A stretch of 64,000 nucleotides of DNA, taken from NCBI GenBank assembly GCA_963682005.1, contig OY820914.1:372001-436000 (forward strand). The letters are read 5' to 3'. This DNA comes from CAIYUC01 sp963682005 (GTDB taxonomy: Bacteria > Bacteroidota > Bacteroidia > Bacteroidales > FEN-979). Of the stretch, positions 1 through 8,326 are shown piece after piece. The notes under the pieces are model-generated. The model did no database searches and was not told the DNA's origin. It saw nothing but the letters and a program-made list of their open reading frames with translations. A program made the translations under genes and the position numbers. The first letter of the stretch is position 1. Each line of letters opens with the position of its first letter.

Positions 1-602
1 AAACCACTTCATTCTATATTATTGTCGGGCTGATCAAGCCGCTGACGGGAAAGGTTTTCCTTGACCAGGAAGACATTACCAGTGAGCCGATGTACAAACG
101 GGCACAACGCGGGATCAGCTATCTTCCGCAGGAAGCATCCGTATTCAGGAAGCTTACGGTGGAGGATAATATCAGAGCGATCCTTGAATTTAGCAAGTTC
201 AAAAAGAATGAGCAAAAAGACCGGCTTGAATACCTGCTGGATGAATTTGGGCTTCAGCATGTGCGGAAAAGTGAAGGGATCACCTTATCGGGCGGTGAAA
301 GAAGAAGAACCGAGATCGCCCGGTCGCTGGCCGTTGATCCGAAATTCATCCTGCTCGATGAACCTTTTGCAGGGATCGACCCGATTGCCGTGGAAGATAT
401 CCAGAATATCGTAAGGAAACTGAAAGAAAAGAATATTGGTGTGTTGATCACCGACCATAACGTTCATGAAACCCTCTCCATCACCGACCGTTCCTACCTT
501 TTATTCGAAGGCTCCATTCTGAAGGCGGGCACTTCCCATGAACTGGCAGATGACCCCCATGTCCGCAAAGTTTACCTCGGGCAGAATTTTGAACTCAGGT
601 AA
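1..602 (+). CDS. lptB: LPS export ABC transporter ATP-binding protein LptB (5' partial)
   Basis: This is the C-terminal 200 residues of an ABC ATPase, open from the first base in the frame starting at base 3; the start and the Walker A lysine lie outside the window, although the residues just after Walker A (TTSFY) are present. Visible motifs are a Q-loop (SYLPQEAS), the signature LSGGERRR, Walker B with FILLDEPFAGID and the H-loop ITDHNV. The TTSFYIIVGLIKP segment and the SYLPQEASVF region are typical of LptB, which powers lipopolysaccharide extraction from the inner membrane with LptFG. The ending YLGQNFEL is also usual for the family. No other lpt gene is in view. Identification is firm, resting on family-specific motifs. 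Confidence 0.93.
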   Translation, partial: TTSFYIIVGLIKPLTGKVFLDQEDITSEPMYKRAQRGISYLPQEASVFRKLTVEDNIRAILEFSKFKKNEQKDRLEYLLDEFGLQHVRKSEGITLSGGERRRTEIARSLAVDPKFILLDEPFAGIDPIAVEDIQNIVRKLKEKNIGVLITDHNVHETLSITDRSYLLFEGSILKAGTSHELADDPHVRKVYLGQNFELR

Positions 603-611
603 CTGAGGGCC

Positions 612-644
612 AAAAAAAAAAGGATATAGCGAACTATATCCTTT
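612..644 (-). terminator. Intrinsic terminator for the metal-binding protein gene
   Basis: A perfect 11-bp stem (619-629 with 634-644) closes a CGAA loop. On the minus strand it is followed by a run of T (the A-run at 612-621 of the plus strand), so it fits a rho-independent terminator of the gene ending at 664. It also lies 10 bp past the lptB stop but has only three T on that side, so termination of lptB there would be weaker. Confidence 0.8.
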
Positions 645-663
645 CCCTGGAACAATTCAGGAA

Positions 664-1071
664 TTATTTTTTATCCCCTGTGCATTTCTTTGCTTCCGGA
701 CATGTTTTGGCGCAATTTGATCCTTTTGGACCCTTTTCGTCTTTACAGTCGTGACCCGGTTTTGTTGTCGTTGATGAATATTCGGTCTTGTAACCAAGGT
801 TTTCAACAGCCTTCACAAGCTTGTCTTTGTTTGTTTTTGCAGGATCATAGGTGATCGTAACGACTTTGGTTGAAAGATCAGCAACAGCTTTCTCCACCCC
901 TTCGGTTTTTGAAAGACCGGTCTGGATCTTCGCCTGGCAACTTGCACACGTAAATTCAACCTTCATTTTCAGTGTTTCGCTTTTAGTGGCAACTCCTGCG
1001 TAAGAATTCATTATTCCTGCGAGGAAAATCATTGTAAAAATTCCTGCGGCAATGTTCTTCATCGTTTTCAT
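664..1071 (-). CDS. Secreted heavy-metal-associated (HMA) domain protein
   Basis: This encodes a small exported protein with one HMA domain. A signal peptide (MKTMKNIAAG followed by a hydrophobic stretch ending near SYAG) precedes a ferredoxin-like domain with the metal-binding motif TCASCQAKI (CxxC) and the usual VEKAVADLSTKVVTITYDP strand pattern. The tail is rich in Cys, Lys and Asp (three more Cys after the domain), which is odd for an HMA domain and could bind additional metal. The start at 1071 is chosen because it begins a proper signal peptide; an in-frame ATG at 1107 would add 12 residues before it. Related domains carry Cu(I) or other soft metals in CopZ, MerP and P-type ATPases. 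No transporter neighbours it, so the metal is unknown. Confidence 0.82.
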   Translation of the reverse strand: MKTMKNIAAGIFTMIFLAGIMNSYAGVATKSETLKMKVEFTCASCQAKIQTGLSKTEGVEKAVADLSTKVVTITYDPAKTNKDKLVKAVENLGYKTEYSSTTTKPGHDCKDEKGPKGSNCAKTCPEAKKCTGDKK

Positions 1072-1115
1072 AAATATTATTTTTTTGGTTAATTTCTGAT
1101 TTGACAATGTTTATG

Positions 1116-1160
1116 CAAAAGTATAAAATTTCCCTGATACAGAAAAATGAAATATTTCAT
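1116..1160 (-). promoter_or_regulatory. Candidate promoter and palindromic operator of the HMA gene
   Basis: On the minus strand TACTTTTG (plus 1116-1123) matches the Bacteroidota -7 box TAnnTTTG. A perfect 14-bp palindrome, ATGAAATATTTCAT (1147-1160), is centred about 37 bp upstream of that box. The -33 box is poor, which would suit an activated promoter. The regulator is not visible; a metal sensor is only a guess. Confidence 0.35.
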
Positions 1161-1203
1161 ATCTGTTAATAAATGCTGGCTGATTGAAAGACGTTACAAA
1201 TGC

Positions 1204-1944
1204 TCAGGCTGTTTTCTGAAAGACAAGCGAGAGAATAATATACAAGACAATGATCAACGGGATGGCACTGACTGAGAAAAGGATAAGAAGCAGCATTGAA
1301 ATTCCCAGGAAGATAAAGCGGTCCTTGTTTTTATCCCAATCCAACGACTTGAATTTTAAGGAAAATATCCGGAGGTCGGAGATCAGCAGGTAGGAAAAAA
1401 AGATGGTAAGAATGGCCAGCACCCTTGTATTCAGGAAGAAGTTCACTAAAAAATCGAGGTGGATGATGGAGTAAAAACTGGATTCCAGTCCAACAACGAG
1501 CGGTATGGATGCAAAGAACATGGCATTGGCTGGTGTGGGTAATCCGATGAAGGATTCTTCCTGCCGGGTGTCGATGTTGAATTTTGCCAGCCGGATCGCA
1601 GAGCAAACCGGGATCAGCAAAGCAAAATAAGGAACGATATGCATCCGTTCCAGGAAATTGGAACTCGTGCTGCAGGGTACATATAAAAGGTGATACATGA
1701 TGATCCCCGGGGCTACACCGAAAGAAACAACATCCGCCAGGGAGTCAAGATCCTTGCCGATAGCAGACCTTGCATCCAGCAGCCTTGCCGCCGTACCGTC
1801 AAGCCAGTCGAAAATCCCCGCAATGAAGATGAATACGGAGGCCAGGATAATATCATTTCCGAGGATCAGGGTTATTGAAACACAACCGCAGACCAGGTTA
1901 GCTGTGGTTAAGGCATTCGGGACATAGGATTTCAGTTTCATCAC
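1204..1944 (-). CDS. pssA: CDP-diacylglycerol--serine O-phosphatidyltransferase
   Basis: An integral membrane enzyme that makes phosphatidylserine from CDP-diacylglycerol and serine, the precursor of phosphatidylethanolamine. The CDP-alcohol phosphotransferase motif is complete: D46, D49, G50, A53, R54, G63, D67 and D71 in the pattern DxxDGxxARx8GxxxDxxxD. Several hydrophobic helices follow, including two at the C-terminus. The length of 246 residues is normal for the Bacteroidota form. Two adjacent ATG codons at 1944 and 1941 are both possible starts. No decarboxylase gene (psd), a frequent neighbour in this phylum, is seen within the window. The assignment to serine rather than another alcohol rests on overall resemblance to bacterial PssA. 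Confidence 0.9.
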   Translation of the reverse strand: MMKLKSYVPNALTTANLVCGCVSITLILGNDIILASVFIFIAGIFDWLDGTAARLLDARSAIGKDLDSLADVVSFGVAPGIIMYHLLYVPCSTSSNFLERMHIVPYFALLIPVCSAIRLAKFNIDTRQEESFIGLPTPANAMFFASIPLVVGLESSFYSIIHLDFLVNFFLNTRVLAILTIFFSYLLISDLRIFSLKFKSLDWDKNKDRFIFLGISMLLLILFSVSAIPLIIVLYIILSLVFQKTA

Positions 1945-2069
1945 ACGTTATTTATCCATGTAAAAATATAAAATATTTCATGAATTACGACAGGATCTGA
2001 AAAACTTACCGATCGGTTTTTTATTACTTTTACATGCAAATTACCTGCACATATCCCAAACCAGCAAAA

Positions 2070-3509
2070 ATGAAAAACATGTATCCAAAATGGATCATCT
2101 TATCCATTGTTTTAACAGCTCTTTCAGGTCCTGTCGTGGCCCAGTTCTCTGTTTCCGGAGAATTCCGCATGCGTCCCGAGTATCGCGACGGATATGCAAC
2201 GTTGCGTGATTCATCAAAAACCCCTTACGGGATCATCCTTGGCAGGGCCAGGGCCATATTCGACTTTAAAACCGATAAGATCATGACCCGGTTTTCATTG
2301 CAGGATGCATTTGTTTTCGGACAGAACAATTACGCATCGGATACGATTTCCAAAAATACGGTAAATATGTTTGAAGCATGGTTCAGGTACAGCTTCACGG
2401 AAAAGTTTGCCCTTAAGATCGGGCGAACAGAAGTCGTTTATGATGATGAGCGTTTTCTCGGAAGGTCCGATTGGGCCATGTGGGGGGCAACCCATGATAT
2501 CATAATAGCTCAATGGGGAGATCCGAAAAAGAACTACAACGGCGACCTTGGCATTGCAATAAATAATGTAGCCCCGGCCAATCCAACGGTCCCCTACCTG
2601 GCATCTTACCCACTTAAAAACTATAAATATATGGCCTATACCTGGGAACATTTTAAACTGATGGAAGATAAATTATCTTTTTCATTCCTTGCATTAGCCG
2701 ATGGTTTCCAGGCACCTTCCACAACCGTTACAAAAACGACCACCGATACCCTGAAAATCCGCAACTCCTTCGATTCGATCATCGGCACAACAGTGACCAA
2801 AAACACGACAAAGGTCACAACGGATTATCCGAACCAGGTTTATCTGAGGGCCACTGCGGGGCTCGATGGGTGGCTAACCCTGAAGAAATGGAGTTTTTCC
2901 CTCAGCGGATATTACCAGGGAGGCCATTATAAAGATGGAAAAACAATCAATGCCTGGTTTTATTCCGCCAATATATCCTGGAAAGTCATCAAGCCGTTAA
3001 AACTAATGGTCGGGTATGATCACCTGGACGGGAACGACTTTTCGGACACAACAGCATGGAAGACAAAAATGACCGGATTCAGCACATTATACGGAACCGC
3101 CCACCGCCTTTACGGATATATGGATATGTGGAACAGCTATGTAAGGGACAACAACACGGCAGGTCTTAACGATCTTTACCTGCGGGCTACCCTGAACTTC
3201 TCTGAAAAGACTTTCATAGAAGGAACATTCCGTTGGTTCAGCCTGGCCAGGGGATTTCTGAATAAGAAAGATGCTGTGACAAAGCTGCCATACACCGCCG
3301 TGGATAAAAACCTCGGGCAGGAAATCGACCTGATGTTCGTTTACAAACCGATACCGAACCTTGACCTTAATGCAGCGTACTGTTTTTTTCTTCCTACAAA
3401 GACAATGGAATTACAGAGAGACATCCAGGAAGGCAAGAGTAAATTTGCACAATATGCCTATATAATGGTAACCTATAAACCCAATTTCTTCACCAGCGAA
3501 AAGAAATAA
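2070..3509 (+). CDS. Outer-membrane beta-barrel protein (alginate-export/porin-like)
   Basis: A signal peptide (MKNMYPKWIILSIVLTAL, cleavage near VVAQ) precedes a protein made of alternating strands with aromatic girdle residues, ending in a strand close to the C-terminus; this is the pattern of an outer-membrane beta-barrel. The early segment FSVSGEFRMRPEYRDGY and the GRTEVVYDDERFLG region recall the alginate-export family of porin-like proteins, which is the best guess, but the substrate cannot be read from the sequence. The start at 2070 is chosen over 2034 because it begins the signal peptide and follows an A-rich leader. The stop is 5 bp before queA, but the two products have no obvious functional link. 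Confidence 0.6.
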   Translation: MKNMYPKWIILSIVLTALSGPVVAQFSVSGEFRMRPEYRDGYATLRDSSKTPYGIILGRARAIFDFKTDKIMTRFSLQDAFVFGQNNYASDTISKNTVNMFEAWFRYSFTEKFALKIGRTEVVYDDERFLGRSDWAMWGATHDIIIAQWGDPKKNYNGDLGIAINNVAPANPTVPYLASYPLKNYKYMAYTWEHFKLMEDKLSFSFLALADGFQAPSTTVTKTTTDTLKIRNSFDSIIGTTVTKNTTKVTTDYPNQVYLRATAGLDGWLTLKKWSFSLSGYYQGGHYKDGKTINAWFYSANISWKVIKPLKLMVGYDHLDGNDFSDTTAWKTKMTGFSTLYGTAHRLYGYMDMWNSYVRDNNTAGLNDLYLRATLNFSEKTFIEGTFRWFSLARGFLNKKDAVTKLPYTAVDKNLGQEIDLMFVYKPIPNLDLNAAYCFFLPTKTMELQRDIQEGKSKFAQYAYIMVTYKPNFFTSEKK

Positions 3510-3514
3510 CACGA

Positions 3515-4747
3515 ATGATCCAAATTCCATTCGTCGACCCTGGGGAATTCGACTACGAACTACTCCCTGGACGTATCGCCCAGTTTCCATTGGAGAGACG
3601 TGATTCTTCAAAACTTTTGATTTCCGGAAGGGATTCAATAACCGAAGCTGTTTTTTCAGATCTCCCGTCCCTTATTCCACCTGAAAGTATTCTTGTTTTC
3701 AACGATACGAAAGTCATACGTGCCAGGCTTATCTTTTCTAAACCCACAGGAGCGACCATTGAGATCTTTTGTCTCGAACCAACAGAACCTGATGCTGAAA
3801 TCCAGGTTGCCTTTCATCAAACCGGTCATTGTGCTTGGAAATGTCTGGTCGGCAATGTAAAGCGCTGGAAAGGAGAAATTCTTCAGAAGGCGTTTACCCT
3901 CAACAATAAAACATGCATTCTTACCGCAAGAAAAAAAGATGATCTTGGCGATGGCTGTCACCTCGTTGAATTCTCCTGGGATCCGCCCGGGTATTCCTTT
4001 TCGGAGGTTCTTGAAAGCTCGGGACTGGTGCCTTTGCCTCCTTATATTACAAGAGCTCCAGGGGAGCCTGATGCTGCCTGGTATCAAACCATCTTTGCCG
4101 AATTCCCTGGTTCAGTTGCGGCACCTACGGCAGGATTGCATTTTACCGAAACCGTAATGGCAGGTTTGAAAGAAAGGCATTGTAAAATTGAGAAAGTCAC
4201 CCTGCATGTCGGGATCGGAACTTTCAGACCGGTAAGTTCCCCGGATATCTCGCAACATATCATGCATCATGAGAGGATTAGCATTTCAAGGGAATTCATT
4301 TCATCTTTATTACCATTCGCCGGAAAAAACATTCTGGGTGTCGGGACTACTTCCGTCAGGACCCTTGAAACGCTTTACTGGCTGGGAGTCAAGATCCTTG
4401 CCAACGGGCCGGGAACAATTCCAGAAGTTCTTCAATGGGATCCTTATGATGACCGGTACGACGCTGCTATCGGGGTGGATGACTCATTGGCTGCCCTCCT
4501 GGACTGTCTCGACCAGCATGGCCTCGATCAATATACCGGCGATACCGGGATCATGATACTTCCCGGCTACCGGTTCCGTTTGATAAATGCCATGGTCACG
4601 AACTTCCATATGCCGAAAAGTACATTGCTGATGCTCATTGCCGCTTTTATCGGTGACCGCTGGAAAACGGCCTACCGGTATGCACTCGATCATAATTTCC
4701 GGTTCCTGAGTTACGGAGATGCCTGCCTGCTTTTTCAACAGGATTGA
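3515..4747 (+). CDS. queA: S-adenosylmethionine:tRNA ribosyltransferase-isomerase QueA
   Basis: QueA transfers and isomerises the ribosyl moiety of S-adenosylmethionine onto 7-aminomethyl-7-deazaguanine at the tRNA wobble position, giving epoxyqueuosine. The family hallmarks are present: the N-terminal YELLPGRIAQFPLERRDSSKLL block, the central AAPTAGLHFT block and the GIGTFRPV strand, and the C-terminal NFHMPKSTLLMLIAAF stretch. At 410 residues it is longer than the roughly 350 of the E. coli enzyme, as is common in Bacteroidota. It starts 5 bp after the beta-barrel gene, so they may share a transcript. No other queuosine gene lies nearby. Confidence 0.95.
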   Translation: MIQIPFVDPGEFDYELLPGRIAQFPLERRDSSKLLISGRDSITEAVFSDLPSLIPPESILVFNDTKVIRARLIFSKPTGATIEIFCLEPTEPDAEIQVAFHQTGHCAWKCLVGNVKRWKGEILQKAFTLNNKTCILTARKKDDLGDGCHLVEFSWDPPGYSFSEVLESSGLVPLPPYITRAPGEPDAAWYQTIFAEFPGSVAAPTAGLHFTETVMAGLKERHCKIEKVTLHVGIGTFRPVSSPDISQHIMHHERISISREFISSLLPFAGKNILGVGTTSVRTLETLYWLGVKILANGPGTIPEVLQWDPYDDRYDAAIGVDDSLAALLDCLDQHGLDQYTGDTGIMILPGYRFRLINAMVTNFHMPKSTLLMLIAAFIGDRWKTAYRYALDHNFRFLSYGDACLLFQQD

Positions 4748-4804
4748 TATATGGAGGTTTTTATTTATCTTTGTAAATAATTACAGAATTAAAAACCATC
4801 CAGG

Positions 4805-5047
4805 ATGTTATCATTCATCTTATTGCTATTCGGCGGTCTGGGCACAGGAGAGATCATTCTCATCGCCCTTGTGGTATTGTTGATTTTCGGGGGAAAGAAA
4901 ATTCCTGAACTAATGCGTGGCATCGGAAAAGGCGTGAAAAGCTTCAAGGAAGGCGTGTCGGGACTGGAAGACGAGATCAACAAACCCGGAAAGACAGATT
5001 CCACAAAAGAAACGGACCATAATAAGCCGCAGGAAAAAGCAGGCTGA
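4805..5047 (+). CDS. tatA: Sec-independent protein translocase TatA/E
   Basis: A small protein with one N-terminal transmembrane helix (about residues 13-30), a hinge FGGKKIPELMRGIGKGVKSF that forms the amphipathic helix, and a charged C-terminal tail. This is the standard TatA/E architecture at normal length (80 residues). TatA builds the pore of the twin-arginine system, which exports folded proteins. The partner tatC is 8.7 kb downstream rather than adjacent. The stop codon at 5045-5047 directly abuts the stop of the convergent methyltransferase gene, the two TGA codons forming TGATCA. Confidence 0.93.
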   Translation: MLSFILLLFGGLGTGEIILIALVVLLIFGGKKIPELMRGIGKGVKSFKEGVSGLEDEINKPGKTDSTKETDHNKPQEKAG

Positions 5048-5671
5048 TCAGAGTTTAGTGCCGAAGATCCTTACAACACTGGCTTTACCAATGTGATATA
5101 AGCCTTCGTTGATGATGATTTCATTCTCGCTGAGCTCAGTAAAATCAAAACCGGCAAAATCATTTCTCAGGTCTTCCGGATCATACAATTCCTCTATTTT
5201 CAAGGGTCCTCCCGACTGGTTATCCATCTGATTCTTACTGAATGCTTCAAAGATCAGTTTTCCGCCTTTCTTTAAACACTTCCTTGCCTGTGCGTGAACA
5301 TAAGTCCGGAGGATCGGTTCAAAATGAGCAAAGATCAATACAACCGCATCATACGCCTCCACCGGGAATTGGTAATTTTGAACGGAAGCCACATCATAAA
5401 CAAGGGGCACCTTTTTCGCTTCAGCCAGTCTCATCGCTTTAGCCCTGCCCTTTATACTATAATCCATCGCGTAGGAAGTCCAGCCCTGGAATGCCGCATA
5501 AACGGCATTCCTGCCTTCTCCTTCACAAATAAAAAATATCCTGCCGGCTGGCAAGCCTTTCAGCCTCTCCCTGAAATACCTGTTCGGAACAGAGCCGTAA
5601 GCATATTCTTCTCCGGAGAACCGGCCGTCCCACATGTCACGAATGTTCTTGTTTACCTCATAGTAATTCAT
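5048..5671 (-). CDS. Class I SAM-dependent methyltransferase (TehB-like)
   Basis: A 207-residue Rossmann-type methyltransferase. The SAM-binding motif I is FFICEGEGRNAVYAA, followed by the acidic motif II region YAMDYS and a motif IV-like strand YDAVVLIFAHFEP. The N-terminal MWDGRFSGEEYAYGSVPNRY is characteristic of the TehB/thiopurine-methyltransferase-like group common in many bacteria. The substrate is unknown; relatives have been linked to oxyanion methylation or small molecules. The gene converges on tatA with no spacer between the stop codons. Confidence 0.85.
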   Translation of the reverse strand: MNYYEVNKNIRDMWDGRFSGEEYAYGSVPNRYFRERLKGLPAGRIFFICEGEGRNAVYAAFQGWTSYAMDYSIKGRAKAMRLAEAKKVPLVYDVASVQNYQFPVEAYDAVVLIFAHFEPILRTYVHAQARKCLKKGGKLIFEAFSKNQMDNQSGGPLKIEELYDPEDLRNDFAGFDFTELSENEIIINEGLYHIGKASVVRIFGTKL

Positions 5672-5815
5672 GCGTTAAAAATATAAAAAAAACAGTGAAT
5701 AATCCATTTTTATCCTGACTTTTTCCACCAGCATACCACCCAGGTCCAGTGATGCTGAAATTTTCAATTTCTTATTAACTTTACCTTCTGATTTACTGTT
5801 TATTGAAAATTTCTT

Positions 5816-5868
5816 TGTGAAATTTTTCACAATTTCTTGCATTATTCAAATATTTATATCTAGATTTG
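5816..5868 (+). promoter_or_regulatory. CRP/FNR-type operator and -7 box upstream of the sulfur cluster
   Basis: TGTGAAATTTTTCACA at 5816-5831 fits the TGTGA-N6-TCACA consensus of CRP/FNR-family regulators exactly and is a palindrome with 7-bp arms. TAGATTTG at 5861-5868 matches the Bacteroidota -7 box TAnnTTTG, with a weak -33 region (CTTG at 5836-5839) 21 bp before it. The operator centre would lie about 50 bp upstream of the expected start of transcription, a position used by class I activators. The regulator itself is not in the window. Confidence 0.55.
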
Positions 5869-5905
5869 TAGATGTAAAAATAGCCCTAATTCAACATTGT
5901 CAGAT

Positions 5906-7135
5906 ATGAAAAAACTTTTAATTCTGGGAGCAGGAACGGGTGGAACGATCATGGCCAACCGGATGCGAAAACAGCTGGAAAAAGATGTGTGGGACATCAC
6001 CATCGTGGATCAGCACAAGACGCACTATTATCAGCCCGGGTTCCTTTTTATTCCCTTCGGGATGTATTCCCGCCAGGATGTGATCAAGCCCAAAACAAAT
6101 TTTTTACCTGCAGGGGTGAACGTGATCTTTCAGCAGATCGACCGCATAGATGCAGCGAACAATCATGTAATCCTGAAAGATGGCGTTTCGCTCAGATACG
6201 ATTTGCTGATCATTGCCACGGGAACACAGACCTGTCCGGAAGAAACGCCGGGTATGCTCGGTCCGTTGTGGCACAAGAACATTTTTGATTTCTACACGAT
6301 CGAAGGAGCCACGAGTCTTGCGGATTTCTTCAAGACCTGGCCGGGAGGAGAACTGGTGGTAAACATTGCCGATATGCCCATTAAATGCCCTGTTGCCCCG
6401 CTTGAATTCGTGATGTTTGCCGACGCTTTCTTTGTTGAGAGAGGTCTCCGCAACAAAGTGAACATTACATTGGTAACGCCATTGTCGGGCGCTTTCACCA
6501 AACCCAGGGCTTCAAAGATCCTTGGCAGCATGCTGGATGAGAAAAATATCCGGATCATCCCCGATTTCTACATGGAACGTGTGGATAATGAAAAGAAAGC
6601 CATCGTTTCCTACGATGAACGGGAAATTCCGTTCGATTGTCTTGTCACTGTGCCCGTCCACAAAGGGAATCCGGCGATTGGCAAAAGCGGGCTGGGTGAT
6701 GAAATGGATTTTGTGAAGGCAAACAAGCATACCCTTCAATCGGATCTGCATCCCAATATCTTTGTCATCGGGGATGCCGGCAATTTCCCGACATCCAAAG
6801 CCGGATCCGTGGTCCACTTTGAAGCTGACATCCTTTTGGAGAACCTGGTGTGCATGATCGAAAACCGTCCGCTCACGGGATCCTATGACGGCCATTCGAA
6901 CTGTTACATTGAAACCGGTTTCGGCAAAGGCGCCCTCATCGATTTCAATTATGATACCGAACCTCTTCCCGGCTCATTCCCTTTCCCGGGGATCGGTCCG
7001 TTCGGGCTTCTGAAGGAATCCCGCGCGAACCATTACGGAAAGCTAATGTTCCGTTGGATTTACTGGCATATCCTGCTGAAAGGAAAGGAAATGCCGATTG
7101 ATTCGAAAATGACCATGGCCGGTAAAAAACTTTAA
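5906..7135 (+). CDS. Sulfide:quinone oxidoreductase-like FAD-dependent oxidoreductase
   Basis: A two-dinucleotide-binding-domain flavoprotein related to sulfide:quinone oxidoreductases, which oxidise sulfide to polysulfide or persulfide and reduce quinone at the membrane. It has the FAD motif KLLILGAGTGGTIMANRM, the QPGFLFIPFG segment typical of the SQR group, IIATGTQTCPEETPG with a first Cys, DMPIKCPVAPLEFVM with a second Cys, and VIGDAGNFPTSKAGSVVHF near the flavin. The third Cys of classical SQRs is not in its usual context, so the exact product (sulfur, polysulfide or another acceptor chemistry) is uncertain. ATG at 5906 is preferred to a TTG nine bases upstream. DUF1641, TusE-like and DsrE-like genes downstream support a role in sulfur metabolism. 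Confidence 0.85.
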   Translation: MKKLLILGAGTGGTIMANRMRKQLEKDVWDITIVDQHKTHYYQPGFLFIPFGMYSRQDVIKPKTNFLPAGVNVIFQQIDRIDAANNHVILKDGVSLRYDLLIIATGTQTCPEETPGMLGPLWHKNIFDFYTIEGATSLADFFKTWPGGELVVNIADMPIKCPVAPLEFVMFADAFFVERGLRNKVNITLVTPLSGAFTKPRASKILGSMLDEKNIRIIPDFYMERVDNEKKAIVSYDEREIPFDCLVTVPVHKGNPAIGKSGLGDEMDFVKANKHTLQSDLHPNIFVIGDAGNFPTSKAGSVVHFEADILLENLVCMIENRPLTGSYDGHSNCYIETGFGKGALIDFNYDTEPLPGSFPFPGIGPFGLLKESRANHYGKLMFRWIYWHILLKGKEMPIDSKMTMAGKKL

Positions 7136-7146
7136 AATATTGCATT

Positions 7147-7818
7147 ATGACAGATGTAACAATTCAGGACCAGGTACAGGAGATCAACCGCAAGCTGGAT
7201 GCTGTTTTAGAACACATCGAACTGCAGCGGCAGAAGCGGGAATCATTCGACGACCTGGTGGAAGATCTTTCAATCGTTGCAAAAGATGCGTTCAATCATT
7301 CGGTAACGATCCTGGAAAAAGCCCAGGTAGAAGTGGATTCATGCGGCATCTCATGCCTCATCATCAAGATCCTGCAGAATATAGGCACATTCAACGAGAT
7401 GCTTGAAATGATGGAAAGTGCAAAAGACTTCATGAAAGACGTCTCCCCGATCATCCGCCAGATGGGCCTCGATGCGGTTCACAAACTGAACGACCTGGAT
7501 CAGAAAGGCTATTTCGAATACCTTTCCGCCCTGGGCAGTTTTGCCGACAAGTGGGTGTCAACATTCACCGCCGAAGACCTGAAACGGGTTGAGAACAATC
7601 TTGAGGGTATCAGCAGTGTTCTCAGGAACCTTACCGACCCTGATCTGCTCGCAAGGTTCGGCACCGTTACGAAGGTGCTGGCCGAAGTGCGGATGGACGA
7701 CACCAAAGACAACGTATCATACTGGAAACTATTCCGGCAGATGAGATCCCCGGAAGTCAGGAAATCATTATCCTATTCACTAAGGATTTTATCGGCCCTG
7801 AATCAGCGTACAAATTAA
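7147..7818 (+). CDS. DUF1641 domain protein
   Basis: A 223-residue, largely helical, soluble protein that resembles the DUF1641 family, with the DUF-like blocks NLEGISSVLRNLTDPDLLARF and WKLFRQMRSPEVRKSLSYSL. The N-terminus (QDQVQEINRKLDAVLEHIEL) is predicted coiled coil. Members of this family often sit next to SQR-like flavoproteins or formate dehydrogenases, and their biochemical role is unknown. Here it starts 11 bp after the SQR-like gene and is surely cotranscribed with it. The IS3 element begins 29 bp after its stop, so its coding sequence is intact but its link to downstream genes is probably broken. Confidence 0.8.
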   Translation: MTDVTIQDQVQEINRKLDAVLEHIELQRQKRESFDDLVEDLSIVAKDAFNHSVTILEKAQVEVDSCGISCLIIKILQNIGTFNEMLEMMESAKDFMKDVSPIIRQMGLDAVHKLNDLDQKGYFEYLSALGSFADKWVSTFTAEDLKRVENNLEGISSVLRNLTDPDLLARFGTVTKVLAEVRMDDTKDNVSYWKLFRQMRSPEVRKSLSYSLRILSALNQRTN

Positions 7819-7897
7819 TCAATACAATATTTTTATATCTTTAATTTGTCTTAGCCTGAAATAGGTTGACCAAATTGAGTTAAAATGTTAACTAAAT

Positions 7898-8326
7898 TTG
7901 GAAACTATGACAGACAAAACAAAGGTAAAGAAACCGAGCAAACAAAATCGGCATTTCAGCGATGAATTTAAGAGGCAAAAAGTTAAAGAGATTGATGAAA
8001 ATCTGCTCACCATCACTGAACTAACGAAAGAATATGAGGTTTCAAGGACTGCGGTCTACAAATGGGTTTATAAATATTCGAAACGATTTGAACAGGGAGT
8101 TAGTCAGGTTGTTCAATTGGAAAGCGAGCAAGAGAAGACTAAAAAGTTAAAACTTCGTTTGGCAGAGCTAGAGCGTATTGTAGGACAAAAGCAGATGAAG
8201 ATAGATTACCTGGAAAAGATGATAGAAATCGGAGGTAAAGAGCTGGGAGTCGATCTTAAAAAAAAGTTCAATACTCCACCCTTAACTGGTACAGGACCCA
8301 TAGAGGGGAACACCAATATAGAATGA
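7898..8326 (+). CDS. IS3-family transposase OrfA (helix-turn-helix protein)
   Basis: The 142-residue first protein of the IS3 element. The N-terminal half has the FSDEFKRQKVKEI block and a helix-turn-helix (LTELTKEYEVSRTAVYKWVYKY region) that binds the terminal repeats. The C-terminal half is a leucine-zipper-like coiled coil (KKLKLRLAELERIVGQKQMK) used for multimerisation. The A-run at 8258-8265 lies near its 3' end, where a -1 frameshift would fuse it to OrfB. The stop TGA overlaps the OrfB ATG by four bases. Confidence 0.92.
   Translation: METMTDKTKVKKPSKQNRHFSDEFKRQKVKEIDENLLTITELTKEYEVSRTAVYKWVYKYSKRFEQGVSQVVQLESEQEKTKKLKLRLAELERIVGQKQMKIDYLEKMIEIGGKELGVDLKKKFNTPPLTGTGPIEGNTNIE
8260..8266 (+). 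promoter_or_regulatory. Programmed -1 frameshift slippery site (A AAA AAG)
   Basis: The heptamer AAAAAAG lies in register with the OrfA codons as A AAA AAG, the classic IS3 slippery site. Slipping back one base gives a frame that stays open from GTT at 8266 through the OrfB start at 8323, so the fused OrfAB transposase can be made. Confidence 0.75.
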
